IMG/VR virus record: IMGVR_UViG_3300020371_000033
Location: 1-32,880 of that record
DNA: 32,880 bases
Reading direction: 5' to 3' (one strand)
DNA from: a virus
Every line of letters begins with the position of its first letter. Position 1 is the stretch's first letter. The notes beneath the pieces are model-generated. The model was not told the DNA's origin and did no database searches. It worked only from the letters and a program-made list of their open reading frames with translations. The position numbers and the translations under genes were made by a program. Shown here piece after piece: positions 6,786 to 15,690 of the stretch.

Positions 6786-9619
6786 TGGGCGTTCCATCTA
6801 CACGTACTCCCGTAAGAATTGCTAGGGGTACATACGCAAACTTAACAACAGTAAATGCACTTGCTGCTCTTGAAGAGGGTGAAATCTGTTACGCTACAGA
6901 TTTGGAACGCCTTTATGTGAAGCAGGGTGGTACTATAAAAGCTGTTTCTGCCACCACAAACGCTGCCCCAGCACCAGGAGATGTGACTGCTTCTCCTGCT
7001 TTCGTTAGTGGAACTGGTACACAGTCAGATCCTTACATAATCACAAACGGTGCTGTTGCTTTTTCTGGTGGAACACTAGAGAGTACACAAGAAATTACAC
7101 TGGATGCTACTGCTGGTGATATTGTTGTATTAACTGATAATAGTGGATCGGGATCTGGTACAAGATTTGCAAATCAGGATGTTGGTATTGTAAACAGTGC
7201 TGGTAAATTCACTTTCAAGTTAAAGTATATTGATAGTCCTGGAACTGCGACCAACAATACGACATATACAGGAGATCTTCAAATTGGGACGACCTATTTT
7301 AGTTGGGTTGTTGTTCAGTCTAATCTGACTAATCTTTCGGAGTCATCAGCAACAACTATTTCTTTTGATTCTCTCGCTGTAGGTGGAACTGGTACTGCTG
7401 TTCCTGGTGCTCTAACTGGAGGAACATCACCTTATTCCTATACTACACGTTGGCAACGTTCATTCACAGGAACTGGTGGATGGTTTGACACAGGAATCAC
7501 TGGCACAAGTTATACAGTTGTAAGTGCTGATTCTGGTTATTATGTTCGTGCAGTAACAACTGGTACTGATAGTACTCCTGGAAGTCAAGGCGGTCCTTTG
7601 ACTCTTGAACTTCCCTCTGCTTCAAGTGGTCAGATCAATATCAATAGTGTTGCCACTGTTAATTCACTTACACTAACTGCAAATAACATTAATCCTAATA
7701 GATTTACTTCTGAAACATTCGATGTAACTGCTGTAATGGCACCTGAAGGTGTTCCAACAACAACTAAGAGTCTTAAGGTTGAGTTTGGTGGTTCACTGAA
7801 TGCGTATCCACAAACTGATAATGTATCTAGTACTACAAGTGGTGATCCAATTGGAACTAATGTAAACCAAACATCTCTTGACGGCATCAAAAATGCTGGT
7901 GGTACATCTGGTTCAGCTTACTATAATTGGCACGCTCCATTGTTCTATAGTGGTTCTGGTGGCACTGGGTTTATAAACATGGCCCTGTATCATTCGAGTG
8001 GTTACTCTATGCAATTTTATTGGACCGATACATATGGTATCAGTAATGATCAACCATATAGTGGTAGTGCTCTGCAAAACCAACTTTCTTCCTATGGCCG
8101 ATGGTATACAGACACAAGCCTCAACACATACAGGGACTGGTACCAAAACTCTGGTGGTGGCAATTCAGGACAATCTGTTTATCATGTATCAATGTATAAA
8201 CCTGATTGTATCTTAATTCGAGGAAATCTAGGTGGATGGATGTTTATTGATAACTTCAGTCAGGTGAAGACTGATTCTACATTATCCAGATGGAAACCGA
8301 TTGCTCAAAATAAAACAGTTACAAGTAATAATAAAATAGCATATGTTGATGCAGGTGGTGAGAAATATGCTGTTTTAGGTGCTAACAGTGAAATTTATGT
8401 GATGGAGGGAGACCTTACTGATTATAATAATTGTACTTCAACTACTGTTAATACAAGTACTCTGACTCCTAATAGTTCTTATACTAGTGTAGATTTTATG
8501 GGAGTATTTTCGCATGGAACCAAAGTTACAATAAGTTACAGATATTATTATAATAATAGTTATTATGTCTTCCGTTTTTATACTTGTGATTTTAGTGTAA
8601 ATGATGGAACAAACATCTCTCATTGGGTGTTTAAACAAGAGTTTAATAGTGGTAGTTCTAATGGAATGTATACTGGATTAACTGCAGTTAATCCAGACAA
8701 TCCCAACCAAATCTGGACAAATTTTGGTTATGATTTGTTCGTCTATAGTTCAAATGGTGGGGAAAGTTACAGTACAAGAGGTACTCCTTCACCACAAAAT
8801 TGGCAAAGATCCGGTAATTTAAGGGGAATCACATGGCACCGTGGAAGACTTCTTGCTGTTATGACGGCAGATGCAACGTGGAATGGTAATGGAACCGGTA
8901 GTAATAACAGGTATTGGGTACTTGCCCAGTCTTCTGATACTGGAAATAATTGGACTGTTGCTCAGTATGATCCCACAAAGAGAAATGATAGTACTAGCAC
9001 GAACAACATATACAATAATAATAATCCTAATAGCTTGATAACACCAACACATTATCAACCTCTCTTCGTAAATGGTGGTTGGATCTTTGCTGCTGGAAAT
9101 GCCGCATATCATGGTAGTAGTAGTGCCTATTATTATTACAGAAGTGGACTATACATCAAAGACCAAGACACTGTTAACCTAGCAGGAACAACAAACCTCA
9201 CTAATAATAGTATAAGAGAGGGTGATAAAGTCATTCAACCAGGAACTAGTCCTACGATTTCTGCATTTATTCTTGATATATCTGGATCCCAACTGAAATG
9301 TGCTGGTTTCAATAATGCTAGTGCATTTGAAAATGGTAAACCACTTCAAAATACAGTTTCATACTTTGGTGGATCTACATCTAAATTATATGGAGTAATG
9401 AATTCAGCTGGAAATGTAACTGATTTAGTGGCTAACGATCCTGGATCTGTAAATATGGGTTATAGTGCGAGTAATACAATCACAATGCCTGCCACATTCC
9501 CTTCTGGCAACAGTCCAGATTTTGAACTTCCTGCTGGAAGTACGATTAAAGCAACAGTAACTTTCACCAATACCTCTGGTATTGTTACAGCAACAAGTAA
9601 TACTCTTACCCCCTCTTAA
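6785..9619 (+). CDS. Large tail protein with Mtd-like N-terminus, Ig-like segment and Asp-box motifs
   Basis: 944 residues. Residues 8-50 (VRIARGTYANLTTVNALAAL, then EGEICYATDLERLYV) resemble the N-terminal domain of phage major tropism determinants and similar fibre N-termini. Residues about 200-270 look Ig-like (GALTGGTSPYSYTTRWQRS, then SYTVVSADSGYYVRAV). The centre contains two sialidase-type Asp-box motifs, SSNGGESY near residue 653 and SSDTGNNW near residue 715, which usually mark turns of beta-propeller blades. The C-terminus is a further beta-rich segment (LPAGSTIKATVTF). Binding or cleavage of surface glycans is plausible, but no complete set of sialidase catalytic residues was identified. 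It is very Asn/Ser/Tyr-rich. The start overlaps the preceding stop by one base. Confidence 0.75.
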   Translation: MGVPSTRTPVRIARGTYANLTTVNALAALEEGEICYATDLERLYVKQGGTIKAVSATTNAAPAPGDVTASPAFVSGTGTQSDPYIITNGAVAFSGGTLESTQEITLDATAGDIVVLTDNSGSGSGTRFANQDVGIVNSAGKFTFKLKYIDSPGTATNNTTYTGDLQIGTTYFSWVVVQSNLTNLSESSATTISFDSLAVGGTGTAVPGALTGGTSPYSYTTRWQRSFTGTGGWFDTGITGTSYTVVSADSGYYVRAVTTGTDSTPGSQGGPLTLELPSASSGQININSVATVNSLTLTANNINPNRFTSETFDVTAVMAPEGVPTTTKSLKVEFGGSLNAYPQTDNVSSTTSGDPIGTNVNQTSLDGIKNAGGTSGSAYYNWHAPLFYSGSGGTGFINMALYHSSGYSMQFYWTDTYGISNDQPYSGSALQNQLSSYGRWYTDTSLNTYRDWYQNSGGGNSGQSVYHVSMYKPDCILIRGNLGGWMFIDNFSQVKTDSTLSRWKPIAQNKTVTSNNKIAYVDAGGEKYAVLGANSEIYVMEGDLTDYNNCTSTTVNTSTLTPNSSYTSVDFMGVFSHGTKVTISYRYYYNNSYYVFRFYTCDFSVNDGTNISHWVFKQEFNSGSSNGMYTGLTAVNPDNPNQIWTNFGYDLFVYSSNGGESYSTRGTPSPQNWQRSGNLRGITWHRGRLLAVMTADATWNGNGTGSNNRYWVLAQSSDTGNNWTVAQYDPTKRNDSTSTNNIYNNNNPNSLITPTHYQPLFVNGGWIFAAGNAAYHGSSSAYYYYRSGLYIKDQDTVNLAGTTNLTNNSIREGDKVIQPGTSPTISAFILDISGSQLKCAGFNNASAFENGKPLQNTVSYFGGSTSKLYGVMNSAGNVTDLVANDPGSVNMGYSASNTITMPATFPSGNSPDFELPAGSTIKATVTFTNTSGIVTATSNTLTPS

Positions 9620-9624
9620 TAACT

Positions 9625-10119
9625 ATGGCTACTGACGAACAATTTGAAGCAGATAGTCTTCAATTTCAACAAATCAAAAATAGATTTGATAGTTACGAAG
9701 AAAGACGTAATAAAGTTGTCGCCAACAACTATGAGTTTTTACGTTCACAGGTAGAACCAGGATATACTCCAAAATATGTTTCCGGTTCTTACGTCAAACC
9801 TGATGTTGCTATCAATCATAACACTGAACTTGATGATTCTGATGGATATTGGAGAATGTGGTTCTTAAATTTGGAAACCGCACAATCAACAGTAGATGTT
9901 AGTGTGACTGTAACACTGTCTAATGAATCATCTGAAACTCTGACATCAACTGGTCTTGATGCTTCTGTTTCTTATACTGATTTCATTGATTCTTTTATTA
10001 GTGGTTTAACTTCTTCGACTGTTATTACATCACAAAGACATTGTGATACTTGTGTTAGATTTGATGTTGTTGAAGGAAGTGAAATTGAAATCACCAACAT
10101 CACTGCATCGATAGATTAA
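9625..10119 (+). CDS. Conserved-looking hypothetical virion-associated protein
   Basis: 164 residues; not recognised. The N-terminal ~45 residues are charged and helical (ADSLQFQQIKNRFDSYEERR), followed by a beta-type half with Thr/Ser-rich strands (VDVSVTVTLSNESSETLTST) and a Cys pair in RHCDTCVRF. It starts 5 bases after the stop of the 944-residue protein and has no promoter of its own, so it is probably co-transcribed and co-translated with it. A small helical-plus-beta protein directly after a large fibre suggests a chaperone or connector, but that is inference from position only. Confidence 0.6.
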   Translation: MATDEQFEADSLQFQQIKNRFDSYEERRNKVVANNYEFLRSQVEPGYTPKYVSGSYVKPDVAINHNTELDDSDGYWRMWFLNLETAQSTVDVSVTVTLSNESSETLTSTGLDASVSYTDFIDSFISGLTSSTVITSQRHCDTCVRFDVVEGSEIEITNITASID

Positions 10120-10150
10120 ATAATAAACAATTACTTGATGTAAATAACCT

Positions 10151-10158
10151 GATAAATA
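10151..10158 (+). promoter_or_regulatory. T4-type late promoter GATAAATA
   Basis: Matches NATAAATA, 28 bases before the ATG at 10187, in one of the few intergenic gaps of the fibre region. Confidence 0.6.
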
Positions 10159-10186
10159 GTCTTAACGAAGGTAATCTAATAATCAG

Positions 10187-12061
10187 ATGCCCCTTATTGG
10201 AAATCCCTATGTCATAGGGGACACTACAGGCAATTTTAAATTACTTGATGATGTATCGTCGTACACTCTGGCGTTTAACCCAGCTTTGGCGTTATCGATT
10301 GGCGCAGATACTATAACCGTTAATGATCATAGATTCATTACTGGACAGAGGGTTGTATATAATAATGGTGGTGGATCAAGTATTGGGGGATTAACCTCAG
10401 GTGATGCATATTTTATTATTAATAATAGTTTAAACACTATAAAACTAGCTGCAAATTATAATGATTCTTTATCTGGAAATTCTATAAATTTAACCGCAGG
10501 TGGAGTTGGAGCTAATCATACTCTTAATCTGGGGTTTGATGGATTCAATAAAAAATTTAGAGCGACTTTTGATAACGGGAGAAAATCTAGAGCAACCAGT
10601 GCCGCACAGGTCCTGATAACTATAAATGGTGTTCTTCAAAAACCACACCAAGCAGTAGTTCCCTCCGAAGGATTTGCACTTGAACATCCAAGTGTAATTT
10701 TATTTGCTACAGCACCAGCATCTACGGATATTTTCTGGGGAAATATAATTGCAAATAATTTCCCAACATATGATGTAACTGATCATAAGATTGATAATTT
10801 TGTAGGTAATGGATCTCTTACTGATTTTAATCTTTCTAAGATTCCAGCAAACAGTCAGAGTATTCTTGTATCTCTTGATGGTGTAATTCAAACTCCAACA
10901 GATGCTACTACCACAAGAGATTATGAAGTAATTGGTAATACTTTAGTATTTGTTAATCCTCCAGGAAATACTGTAAAAATTCAAGTAAGGCATCTTGGAT
11001 TTGTTGGTGCGGTATCCAGTGATGTAACTGGATTTTATGGGAGAACTGGTAATGTAGCACTTAATAATACAGATAACATTGAGGTATTAACTGCCAAGAT
11101 TGGTACAGGAACTACATTCACTGAAGATCTTGTAGTTCAAGGTGATGCTAGAGTAACTGGTATATTAACTATCGGAACAGGAACTATTGTTCTTGATGGT
11201 GACAATAATAATATAAATGTTGGAACAGCACTTACATTATCACACACTAACGGAGTTTTAGTTGGTAGTTCTAACCTTCACACCACAGGTTTAGGAGTTC
11301 AGAATTTTAATGTTTCTGGAATTTCAACATTTTCTGGACCAGTAAATTTAAATGGTTCTTTAAATGTCAATGGAATTTTTGATAGTGATGTAGTTTTTGC
11401 GAAAAATGTAAGTATAGGTGGCACACTTACATATGAAGATGTTACTAATATTGATGCAGTTGGTGTTATTACCGCAAGAAGTGATGTAAGCGTTGGTGGT
11501 AATTTCTCATCAGTTGGTATAACAACACTTGCATCATCTGGTGGTATCACTACAACTGGTGGTGATTTCTTTGTAGGTGGTAATGTTTCTGTTGCAGGAA
11601 CCGTTACTGCTCTTGAATATAGAAAATCTGATGGTTCAGAAGTTAGCGGATCGATTGGCATTCAATCTGCCGGACTTTTAGTTGGATCTGCTGTTACTAC
11701 ACTGAATTTTATTGGTGTAGGAAATACATTTAAGTTTCATGAATCAACAAAGACTCTTGATGTAAGTATTTCTGGTGGTGGCGGAGGTTCAATTAGTATC
11801 AGTACTACTGCACCAGAGGAACCAGCATCTGGTGATTTGTGGTACAGTCCTGATTATGGAAGAATTTTCATATATTATGACGAAAGTGAAGTTGGTTATG
11901 GCAATGATGCACAGTGGATTGATGCTGCACCTTTCAATATGCCACCTCCTGATAGTAGAAGTTTAACCATAGGCAGAAGAACTGGTGCAAAAGTTATTAG
12001 TGTTGTTGGCATAGGACTTTCTATCTTCACACGTACTGGTATTGGCACTGCTAGCTTCTAA
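10187..12061 (+). CDS. Modular tail-fibre-like protein
   Basis: 624 residues. Residues 30-110 hold the DTITVNDHRFITGQRVVY / GLTSGDAYFII / NTIKLA / GVGANHTLNL module found in cyanophage virion proteins. Two LNGV-x-Q-P type sandwich modules follow (ITINGVLQKP; VSLDGVIQTP with VFVNPPG). The middle has EDLVVQGDARVTGILTIGTG, also present in the protein at 25727, then GTLTYEDVTNIDAVGVITAR around residue 415. Near the C-terminus is EEPASGDLWYSPDYGR with QWIDAAPF, a common fibre module, and finally LTIGRRTGAKV, echoed at the end of the protein at 22965. It is a long mosaic fibre shaft. No S74 tail is present; the separate S74 protein follows immediately. Confidence 0.78.
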   Translation: MPLIGNPYVIGDTTGNFKLLDDVSSYTLAFNPALALSIGADTITVNDHRFITGQRVVYNNGGGSSIGGLTSGDAYFIINNSLNTIKLAANYNDSLSGNSINLTAGGVGANHTLNLGFDGFNKKFRATFDNGRKSRATSAAQVLITINGVLQKPHQAVVPSEGFALEHPSVILFATAPASTDIFWGNIIANNFPTYDVTDHKIDNFVGNGSLTDFNLSKIPANSQSILVSLDGVIQTPTDATTTRDYEVIGNTLVFVNPPGNTVKIQVRHLGFVGAVSSDVTGFYGRTGNVALNNTDNIEVLTAKIGTGTTFTEDLVVQGDARVTGILTIGTGTIVLDGDNNNINVGTALTLSHTNGVLVGSSNLHTTGLGVQNFNVSGISTFSGPVNLNGSLNVNGIFDSDVVFAKNVSIGGTLTYEDVTNIDAVGVITARSDVSVGGNFSSVGITTLASSGGITTTGGDFFVGGNVSVAGTVTALEYRKSDGSEVSGSIGIQSAGLLVGSAVTTLNFIGVGNTFKFHESTKTLDVSISGGGGGSISISTTAPEEPASGDLWYSPDYGRIFIYYDESEVGYGNDAQWIDAAPFNMPPPDSRSLTIGRRTGAKVISVVGIGLSIFTRTGIGTASF

Positions 12062-12064
12062 ATA
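12058..12064 (+). promoter_or_regulatory. Possible variant late promoter CTAAATA
   Basis: One mismatch from ATAAATA, overlapping the preceding stop and 21 bases before the ATG at 12086. The same variant at similar spacing precedes the genes at 18866, 23543 and 32339. Confidence 0.3.
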
Positions 12065-12085
12065 AATCATAAGGTAACGTAGAAA

Positions 12086-12517
12086 ATGGCGAATCAAATC
12101 CCTCTAGTTTTTAATAATACAGTTAATCAGATACAAGAACTTCCTGCACTGGACAATCTTGATTTGACTGGTTGTGGGATTAGTGGTGCAACAGATATCG
12201 CCGCTAGTGGAACCATAACTGCTGGTGACTTCAACACTACATCTGATGAAAAGTTAAAAGATGATGTAAAGATCATAGAAGGATCATTAGATAAAGTAAT
12301 TCAGATAAACGGAGTTTCATTTAAGTGGAAAGATAATGGTGAAGAGTGTTTGGGTGTTATCGCTCAGAATATAGAAGAGGTATTTCCACAACTCGTAAAA
12401 CAAGGTGAGGATCATAAGACTGTAAATTATAATGGATTAATTGGTGTATTGATTGAAGCAGTAAAAGAACTTTCTGATGAGGTTAAAGAACTCAAAGGAA
12501 GATTGGATGAAAAATAA
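12086..12517 (+). CDS. Minimal peptidase S74 (intramolecular chaperone) protein
   Basis: 143 residues. Residues 50-143 are a peptidase S74/endosialidase-type chaperone domain: TTSDEKLKDD with the expected Ser53 and Lys58 (Ser plus five, the autocleavage dyad spacing), then FKWK, LGVIAQNIEEVFPQLV, VNYNGLIGVLIEAVKEL and a C-terminal coiled coil. Such domains trimerise, fold the attached fibre and cleave themselves off before the Ser. Residues 1-50 match the N-terminus of the 355-residue S74 protein at 23543 (NQIQE, DNLDLTG), so this is in effect that protein with its shaft missing; cleavage would leave only about 52 residues. It may be a deletion product, a chaperone acting in trans, or a short fibre. 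Confidence 0.85.
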   Translation: MANQIPLVFNNTVNQIQELPALDNLDLTGCGISGATDIAASGTITAGDFNTTSDEKLKDDVKIIEGSLDKVIQINGVSFKWKDNGEECLGVIAQNIEEVFPQLVKQGEDHKTVNYNGLIGVLIEAVKELSDEVKELKGRLDEK

Positions 12518-12526
12518 TCATCGAAT

Positions 12527-12534
12527 CATAAATA
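12527..12534 (+). promoter_or_regulatory. T4-type late promoter CATAAATA
   Basis: Matches NATAAATA, 26 bases before the GTG start at 12561. Confidence 0.6.
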
Positions 12535-12560
12535 CTGAAATAAGGGGGTAGTATAATACT

Positions 12561-13640
12561 GTGGCTCTAAATTTTCCCACTAGTCCATCTTTAGATCAGG
12601 TATATCACGATACTACATCTGGTTTCGCTTACAAGTGGAATGGGACAGTATGGCAGAGCCATAACCCATTTAATAGAATAGAGACTAAAAAGATAGATGA
12701 TATTTCATCTGCTTTTAATGGAGTTGCTACTTCATTTAATCTTCTTTCGTCAGGTAATCCTGTAATATCATCACCAGAAGCTTTACGAGTTGTTCTTGGT
12801 GGTATCGTTCAAAATCCTGGTGTGGATTATACCTCTAATGCATCTACAATTACATTCACAACTCCTCCAGTATTTGGATTAACATTTTCTGCAGTTTTAA
12901 ATGGTGGTTCCGTATCTTTTGAAACTTATACAGACGGATCAATCGCACCATCAAAATTATCTGCAGGGGGACCAAATTGGGATTCAACAGGTGTTTTAAG
13001 CACCACATCTATTTCCGTTAGTGCTGGCGCTACAATTAATGGAGGTGCTACAATAAATGGGGGCGCTACAATAAATGGATTAACATATCCCACTGTTGAT
13101 GGAAATACAAATGAATTTTTAAAATCAGATGGTGCAGGTAATTTATCTTTCGGACCTGCAACCGGAGCATTTCTTACCTCAGTTGTTGAAGATACTACTC
13201 CTCAACTTGGTGGAAATTTAGATCTTAATGGTAATAGCATTACAGGGACTGGTGGTATTAATTTCACTGGTGACGTTACCTTTACAGGAACCACTAATAT
13301 CACTGGTAATGCAAATATCTCTGGTGTAGTTACAGCAACAGATTTCAATTCATCATCTGATATTAATTTGAAGGAAAATATTAATCATATTGAAGATCCT
13401 GTCATGAAGATTATGTCCATAAGTGGTGTTACTTTTGATTGGAAGGACACTGGAAAGTCTTCAGTTGGAGTTATTGCCCAGGAAGTTGAGGGCGTGCTTC
13501 CACAATTAATTGGAGAGTCTGATGGAAATAAGACAGTAAATTATAATGGACTGGTTGGACTGCTCGTAGAAGCAGTTAAGAATCTGACGATGGAAGTTGA
13601 ACATCTACGAGAAGAATTGAGGGACAGTATAAATAAATAA
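12561..13640 (+). CDS. Tail-fibre protein with C-terminal peptidase S74 chaperone
   Basis: 359 residues, starting at GTG; it follows a late promoter and a purine-rich AAGGGGG stretch at 12542-12548. The N-terminus (ALNFPTSPSLDQVYHD, then Y-KWNG-VW) is a common phage tail N-terminal module. Residues 45-115 repeat the sandwich module of the 5382 protein (ISSAFNGVATSFNL, GIVQNP, TFTTPP). A short ATINGG triple repeat lies near residues 156-173. The C-terminal ~95 residues are S74: SDINLKEN with Ser266/Lys271, FDWKD, VGVIAQEVEGVLPQLI, VNYNGLVGLLVEAVKNL and a coiled-coil end. Self-cleavage before Ser266 is expected and would leave a ~265-residue trimeric fibre. Confidence 0.85.
   Translation: MALNFPTSPSLDQVYHDTTSGFAYKWNGTVWQSHNPFNRIETKKIDDISSAFNGVATSFNLLSSGNPVISSPEALRVVLGGIVQNPGVDYTSNASTITFTTPPVFGLTFSAVLNGGSVSFETYTDGSIAPSKLSAGGPNWDSTGVLSTTSISVSAGATINGGATINGGATINGLTYPTVDGNTNEFLKSDGAGNLSFGPATGAFLTSVVEDTTPQLGGNLDLNGNSITGTGGINFTGDVTFTGTTNITGNANISGVVTATDFNSSSDINLKENINHIEDPVMKIMSISGVTFDWKDTGKSSVGVIAQEVEGVLPQLIGESDGNKTVNYNGLVGLLVEAVKNLTMEVEHLREELRDSINK
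13026..13079 (+). repeat. Three in-frame 18-bp repeats (GATING)
   Basis: Three consecutive 18-base units, differing at a few positions, encode three GATING hexapeptides in the shaft of the S74 fibre protein. They probably arose by slippage or unequal recombination and set shaft length. Confidence 0.7.
13628..13635 (+). promoter_or_regulatory. T4-type late promoter TATAAATA
   Basis: Exact TATAAATA inside the last codons of the S74 fibre gene, 31 bases before the ATG at 13667. It is the last exact NATAAATA before the four-paralogue adhesin array, so it may drive the genes from 13667 onward. Confidence 0.6.
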
Positions 13641-13666
13641 AATAACCGCCGAGTGTATTCACGAAG

Positions 13667-14059
13667 ATGGCAATCAAAGTAGGGGGAGTTACCGTCGTTG
13701 ATGACGGTAGAAATCTATCTAATATAAGTGGTGGTGCTATCACTGGTATTCAGTCTGGAGGGACTGCTATCGGTGCCGGTGCTACCACTTTAAATTTTAC
13801 TGGAAGTGGTAACCAGGTTACTTACAATTCTGGAACAAATACTATTGATATTACTATCGCTGGAAGTGGTGGTGGTGGAGGCGGCGGCGGTGGATCCGCT
13901 GGAATTAGAACTGAGATTGCATATTCGAATTCAGCTAATATAACAACAAATCAAGATTTTACTGTTGATGATACTAATTATTTTGTTGCCGGACCAATAT
14001 CAATAGCGAATGGTGTAATTGTTAATGTTGGAACTGCCAGCACGTTTAGAGTACTCTGA
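13667..14059 (+). CDS. Small fibre-like structural protein with Gly linker
   Basis: 130 residues. The start is AIKVGGVTVVDDGRNLSNI, a short N-terminal module typical of phage fibre proteins. Then comes IQSGG-AIGAGATTLNFTGSG with ITIAGSG, the same strand pattern as the ITALNFVG-GNTF / DISIA modules of other proteins here. A run of nine or more Gly near residues 67-77 precedes a ~50-residue C-terminal domain (ITTNQDFTVDDTNYFVAGPI, VNVGTASTFRVL) that resembles surface beta-helix caps. It probably forms a virion component with an anchor, hinge and small head. It is the first gene after the late promoter at 13628 and leads into the adhesin array. Confidence 0.65.
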   Translation: MAIKVGGVTVVDDGRNLSNISGGAITGIQSGGTAIGAGATTLNFTGSGNQVTYNSGTNTIDITIAGSGGGGGGGGGSAGIRTEIAYSNSANITTNQDFTVDDTNYFVAGPISIANGVIVNVGTASTFRVL

Positions 14060-14080
14060 AAAAATTATTAAAAAGGAAAA

Positions 14081-15688
14081 ATGTCAAGAATTAATGTAAA
14101 TACCATTTCCGGAATTGGTGGCACACACATTCAACTTTTGCATGGTGCTGTTGGAGATGCTTCTAGATTAACATTTCCACCAAACATTATTGCATTTAAT
14201 CCGGAAGTTTTAAGTAGCAATTCTGAAATTAACACTAATATTACCTTTACATTTAATACTAATATTGAATTTAGTAATGTTCCTGGTGACATTAAATTGA
14301 GATCAGGTTCTTCTAGTGGAAGTGTAATTGAAACTTTCACCACCGGATCATCCTCAAGACTAACAATTGCTGCAAATACACTTACTATTGATCCAACCAA
14401 TGATCTTATTCATGATACAACTTACTACGTTGAATTACCTAGCGTAGGTATAGCTAATACTTTTGGAGCCCACTATTCAGGATCAAATACATATCACTTT
14501 AGAACTAAAGTAAATGATTTCGAACTAGTTGGTGGTAATTATAGCTTCAACAGAATGGATCCTACTTCACCAACAGGACTTTACAGATATCACGTTTTTA
14601 CTGGAAGTGGTAGCTTTACTATCAATAAACCAATGAATTCGGCGGTTGATCTGACTTATATGTTAATCGCTGGTGGAGGAGGAGCAGGTGGTGGGTATAG
14701 TCCTAGTTATGCTGCCGGTGGCGGCGGAGGTGCTGGTGGAATGTTGAATGGTTCAGGACCTACACTTTCTATGCCTGGACCAAACCCATATACTGTTACC
14801 ATTGGTGGCGGCGGTCAAGGTGGACCATACAGTAGTTATAATCCCGAACCAACTGGTAAAGGCACTAATAGTGTTCTTAGTGGTCCAACAGGAACTGTCA
14901 TAACAGCTCAAGGTGGTGGTGTTGGTGGAACAGGATACCCATCAGATTCTACTTGGGGACCAGGAAAACCTGGTGGTTCTGGTGGTGGCGGTGGGTTGGG
15001 AAGTCCCACTTATCCAACTCAACCTAGTTATCCAAATAGGGGAAATCTTGCTTGGCCTGGCGGTAATGGGGTTCCTGGACAAGGAAATAGTGGTGGTAGA
15101 TCAAGTTTTGCTTATACTCCGACTTATGGTCACTGGATGAATGGTGGCGGTGGCGGCGGTGCCGGTGGTGGAGGTGGAAATGGAACTTACTCACCATGGC
15201 CTGGACCAGGATATTGGCCTAATTATCCAAACAATCCAAACTGGAATACTAAAGGTGGTGATGGTGGACCAGGAAGACCAATTCCTGCATTTGCTGGACC
15301 TAATTTATTAGGATATTTGCCAGATTCAGTATATCCAATGAATTTACTTGTGAATGCTAATAGTAACGGAATTGGTCCCAATGGATATTGGAGCGGTGGT
15401 GGAGGCGGCGGAGCACCGCATTCCGTTCCATTTTCTAGAGGTGGTGCTGGTGGTGTCGGCGGCGGCGGACATGCTTCTTGGTTTAATACTACATCTCAAC
15501 ATCCTACTCCAGCTTCAATCCAACCAGAATGGCCAAGACCTTCTCCTCATCCATACCATGGAAATCCTGGATGGGCTAACACAGGTGGTGGAGGTGGTTC
15601 AAGAGGAGGTCCAGACCCAAGTACTTACACTAGAGGTTCTGGAGCTTCCGGAGTATTCATGGTTCGCTACGCTATCGTGGAGAATTAA
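14081..15688 (+). CDS. Adhesin array member 1: SbsA Ig-like plus Gly-rich domain
   Basis: 535 residues. Residues 1-35 are a short N-terminal block (MSRINVNTISGIGG). Residues 40-145 form an SbsA/Big_5 Ig-like domain: NTNITFTFN, IKLRSGSSSGSVIETF, LTIDPTNDLIHDTTYYVELP, YHFRTK. Residues 150-190 (YSFNRMDPTSPTGLYRYHVFTGSGSF) are a linker conserved in all four paralogues. From about residue 195 the rest is Gly-rich with GGGGG runs and Pro/Tyr/Trp/Asn loops (GPGYWPNYPNNPNW), ending in the strand SGVFMVRYAI. It is a likely receptor-binding adhesin at a tail-fibre tip, by analogy with Gly-run adhesins. AGGAAAA lies just before the ATG. It shares a 44-base identical stretch with member 2. Confidence 0.8.
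   Translation: MSRINVNTISGIGGTHIQLLHGAVGDASRLTFPPNIIAFNPEVLSSNSEINTNITFTFNTNIEFSNVPGDIKLRSGSSSGSVIETFTTGSSSRLTIAANTLTIDPTNDLIHDTTYYVELPSVGIANTFGAHYSGSNTYHFRTKVNDFELVGGNYSFNRMDPTSPTGLYRYHVFTGSGSFTINKPMNSAVDLTYMLIAGGGGAGGGYSPSYAAGGGGGAGGMLNGSGPTLSMPGPNPYTVTIGGGGQGGPYSSYNPEPTGKGTNSVLSGPTGTVITAQGGGVGGTGYPSDSTWGPGKPGGSGGGGGLGSPTYPTQPSYPNRGNLAWPGGNGVPGQGNSGGRSSFAYTPTYGHWMNGGGGGGAGGGGGNGTYSPWPGPGYWPNYPNNPNWNTKGGDGGPGRPIPAFAGPNLLGYLPDSVYPMNLLVNANSNGIGPNGYWSGGGGGGAPHSVPFSRGGAGGVGGGGHASWFNTTSQHPTPASIQPEWPRPSPHPYHGNPGWANTGGGGGSRGGPDPSTYTRGSGASGVFMVRYAIVEN
14696..14739 (+). repeat. 44-base sequence shared by adhesins 1 and 2 (copy A)
   Basis: Identical base for base to 16315-16358 in the next paralogue. 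It encodes the first Gly-run of the tip domain (YSPSYAAGGGGGAGG). Identity at synonymous sites suggests recent gene conversion or duplication. Confidence 0.8.
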
Positions 15689-15690
15689 TT

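Noticed and set aside
6785-9619. Diversity-generating retroelement suggested by the Mtd-like N-terminus
   Set aside because: No reverse transcriptase, template repeat or adenine-biased variable repeat was seen in the window, and the C-terminus does not resemble the C-type lectin variable domain.
5382-9619. Frameshift splitting one giant fibre gene at 6785
   Set aside because: The downstream protein begins with a recognisable N-terminal module and the TAATG junction is a normal coupled stop/start.
11299-11661. Open frames on the minus strand within fibre genes (also 25699-26097, 14131-14400, 5957-6166, 24734-24982)
   Set aside because: They mirror low-complexity Val/Thr/Gly/Ser codons of the plus-strand fibres, give Pro/Val/Leu-rich nonsense without motifs, and have no promoter or ribosome-binding site.
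13026-13079. CRISPR-like short repeats
   Set aside because: The units are contiguous, in frame and without spacers; they encode protein repeats.
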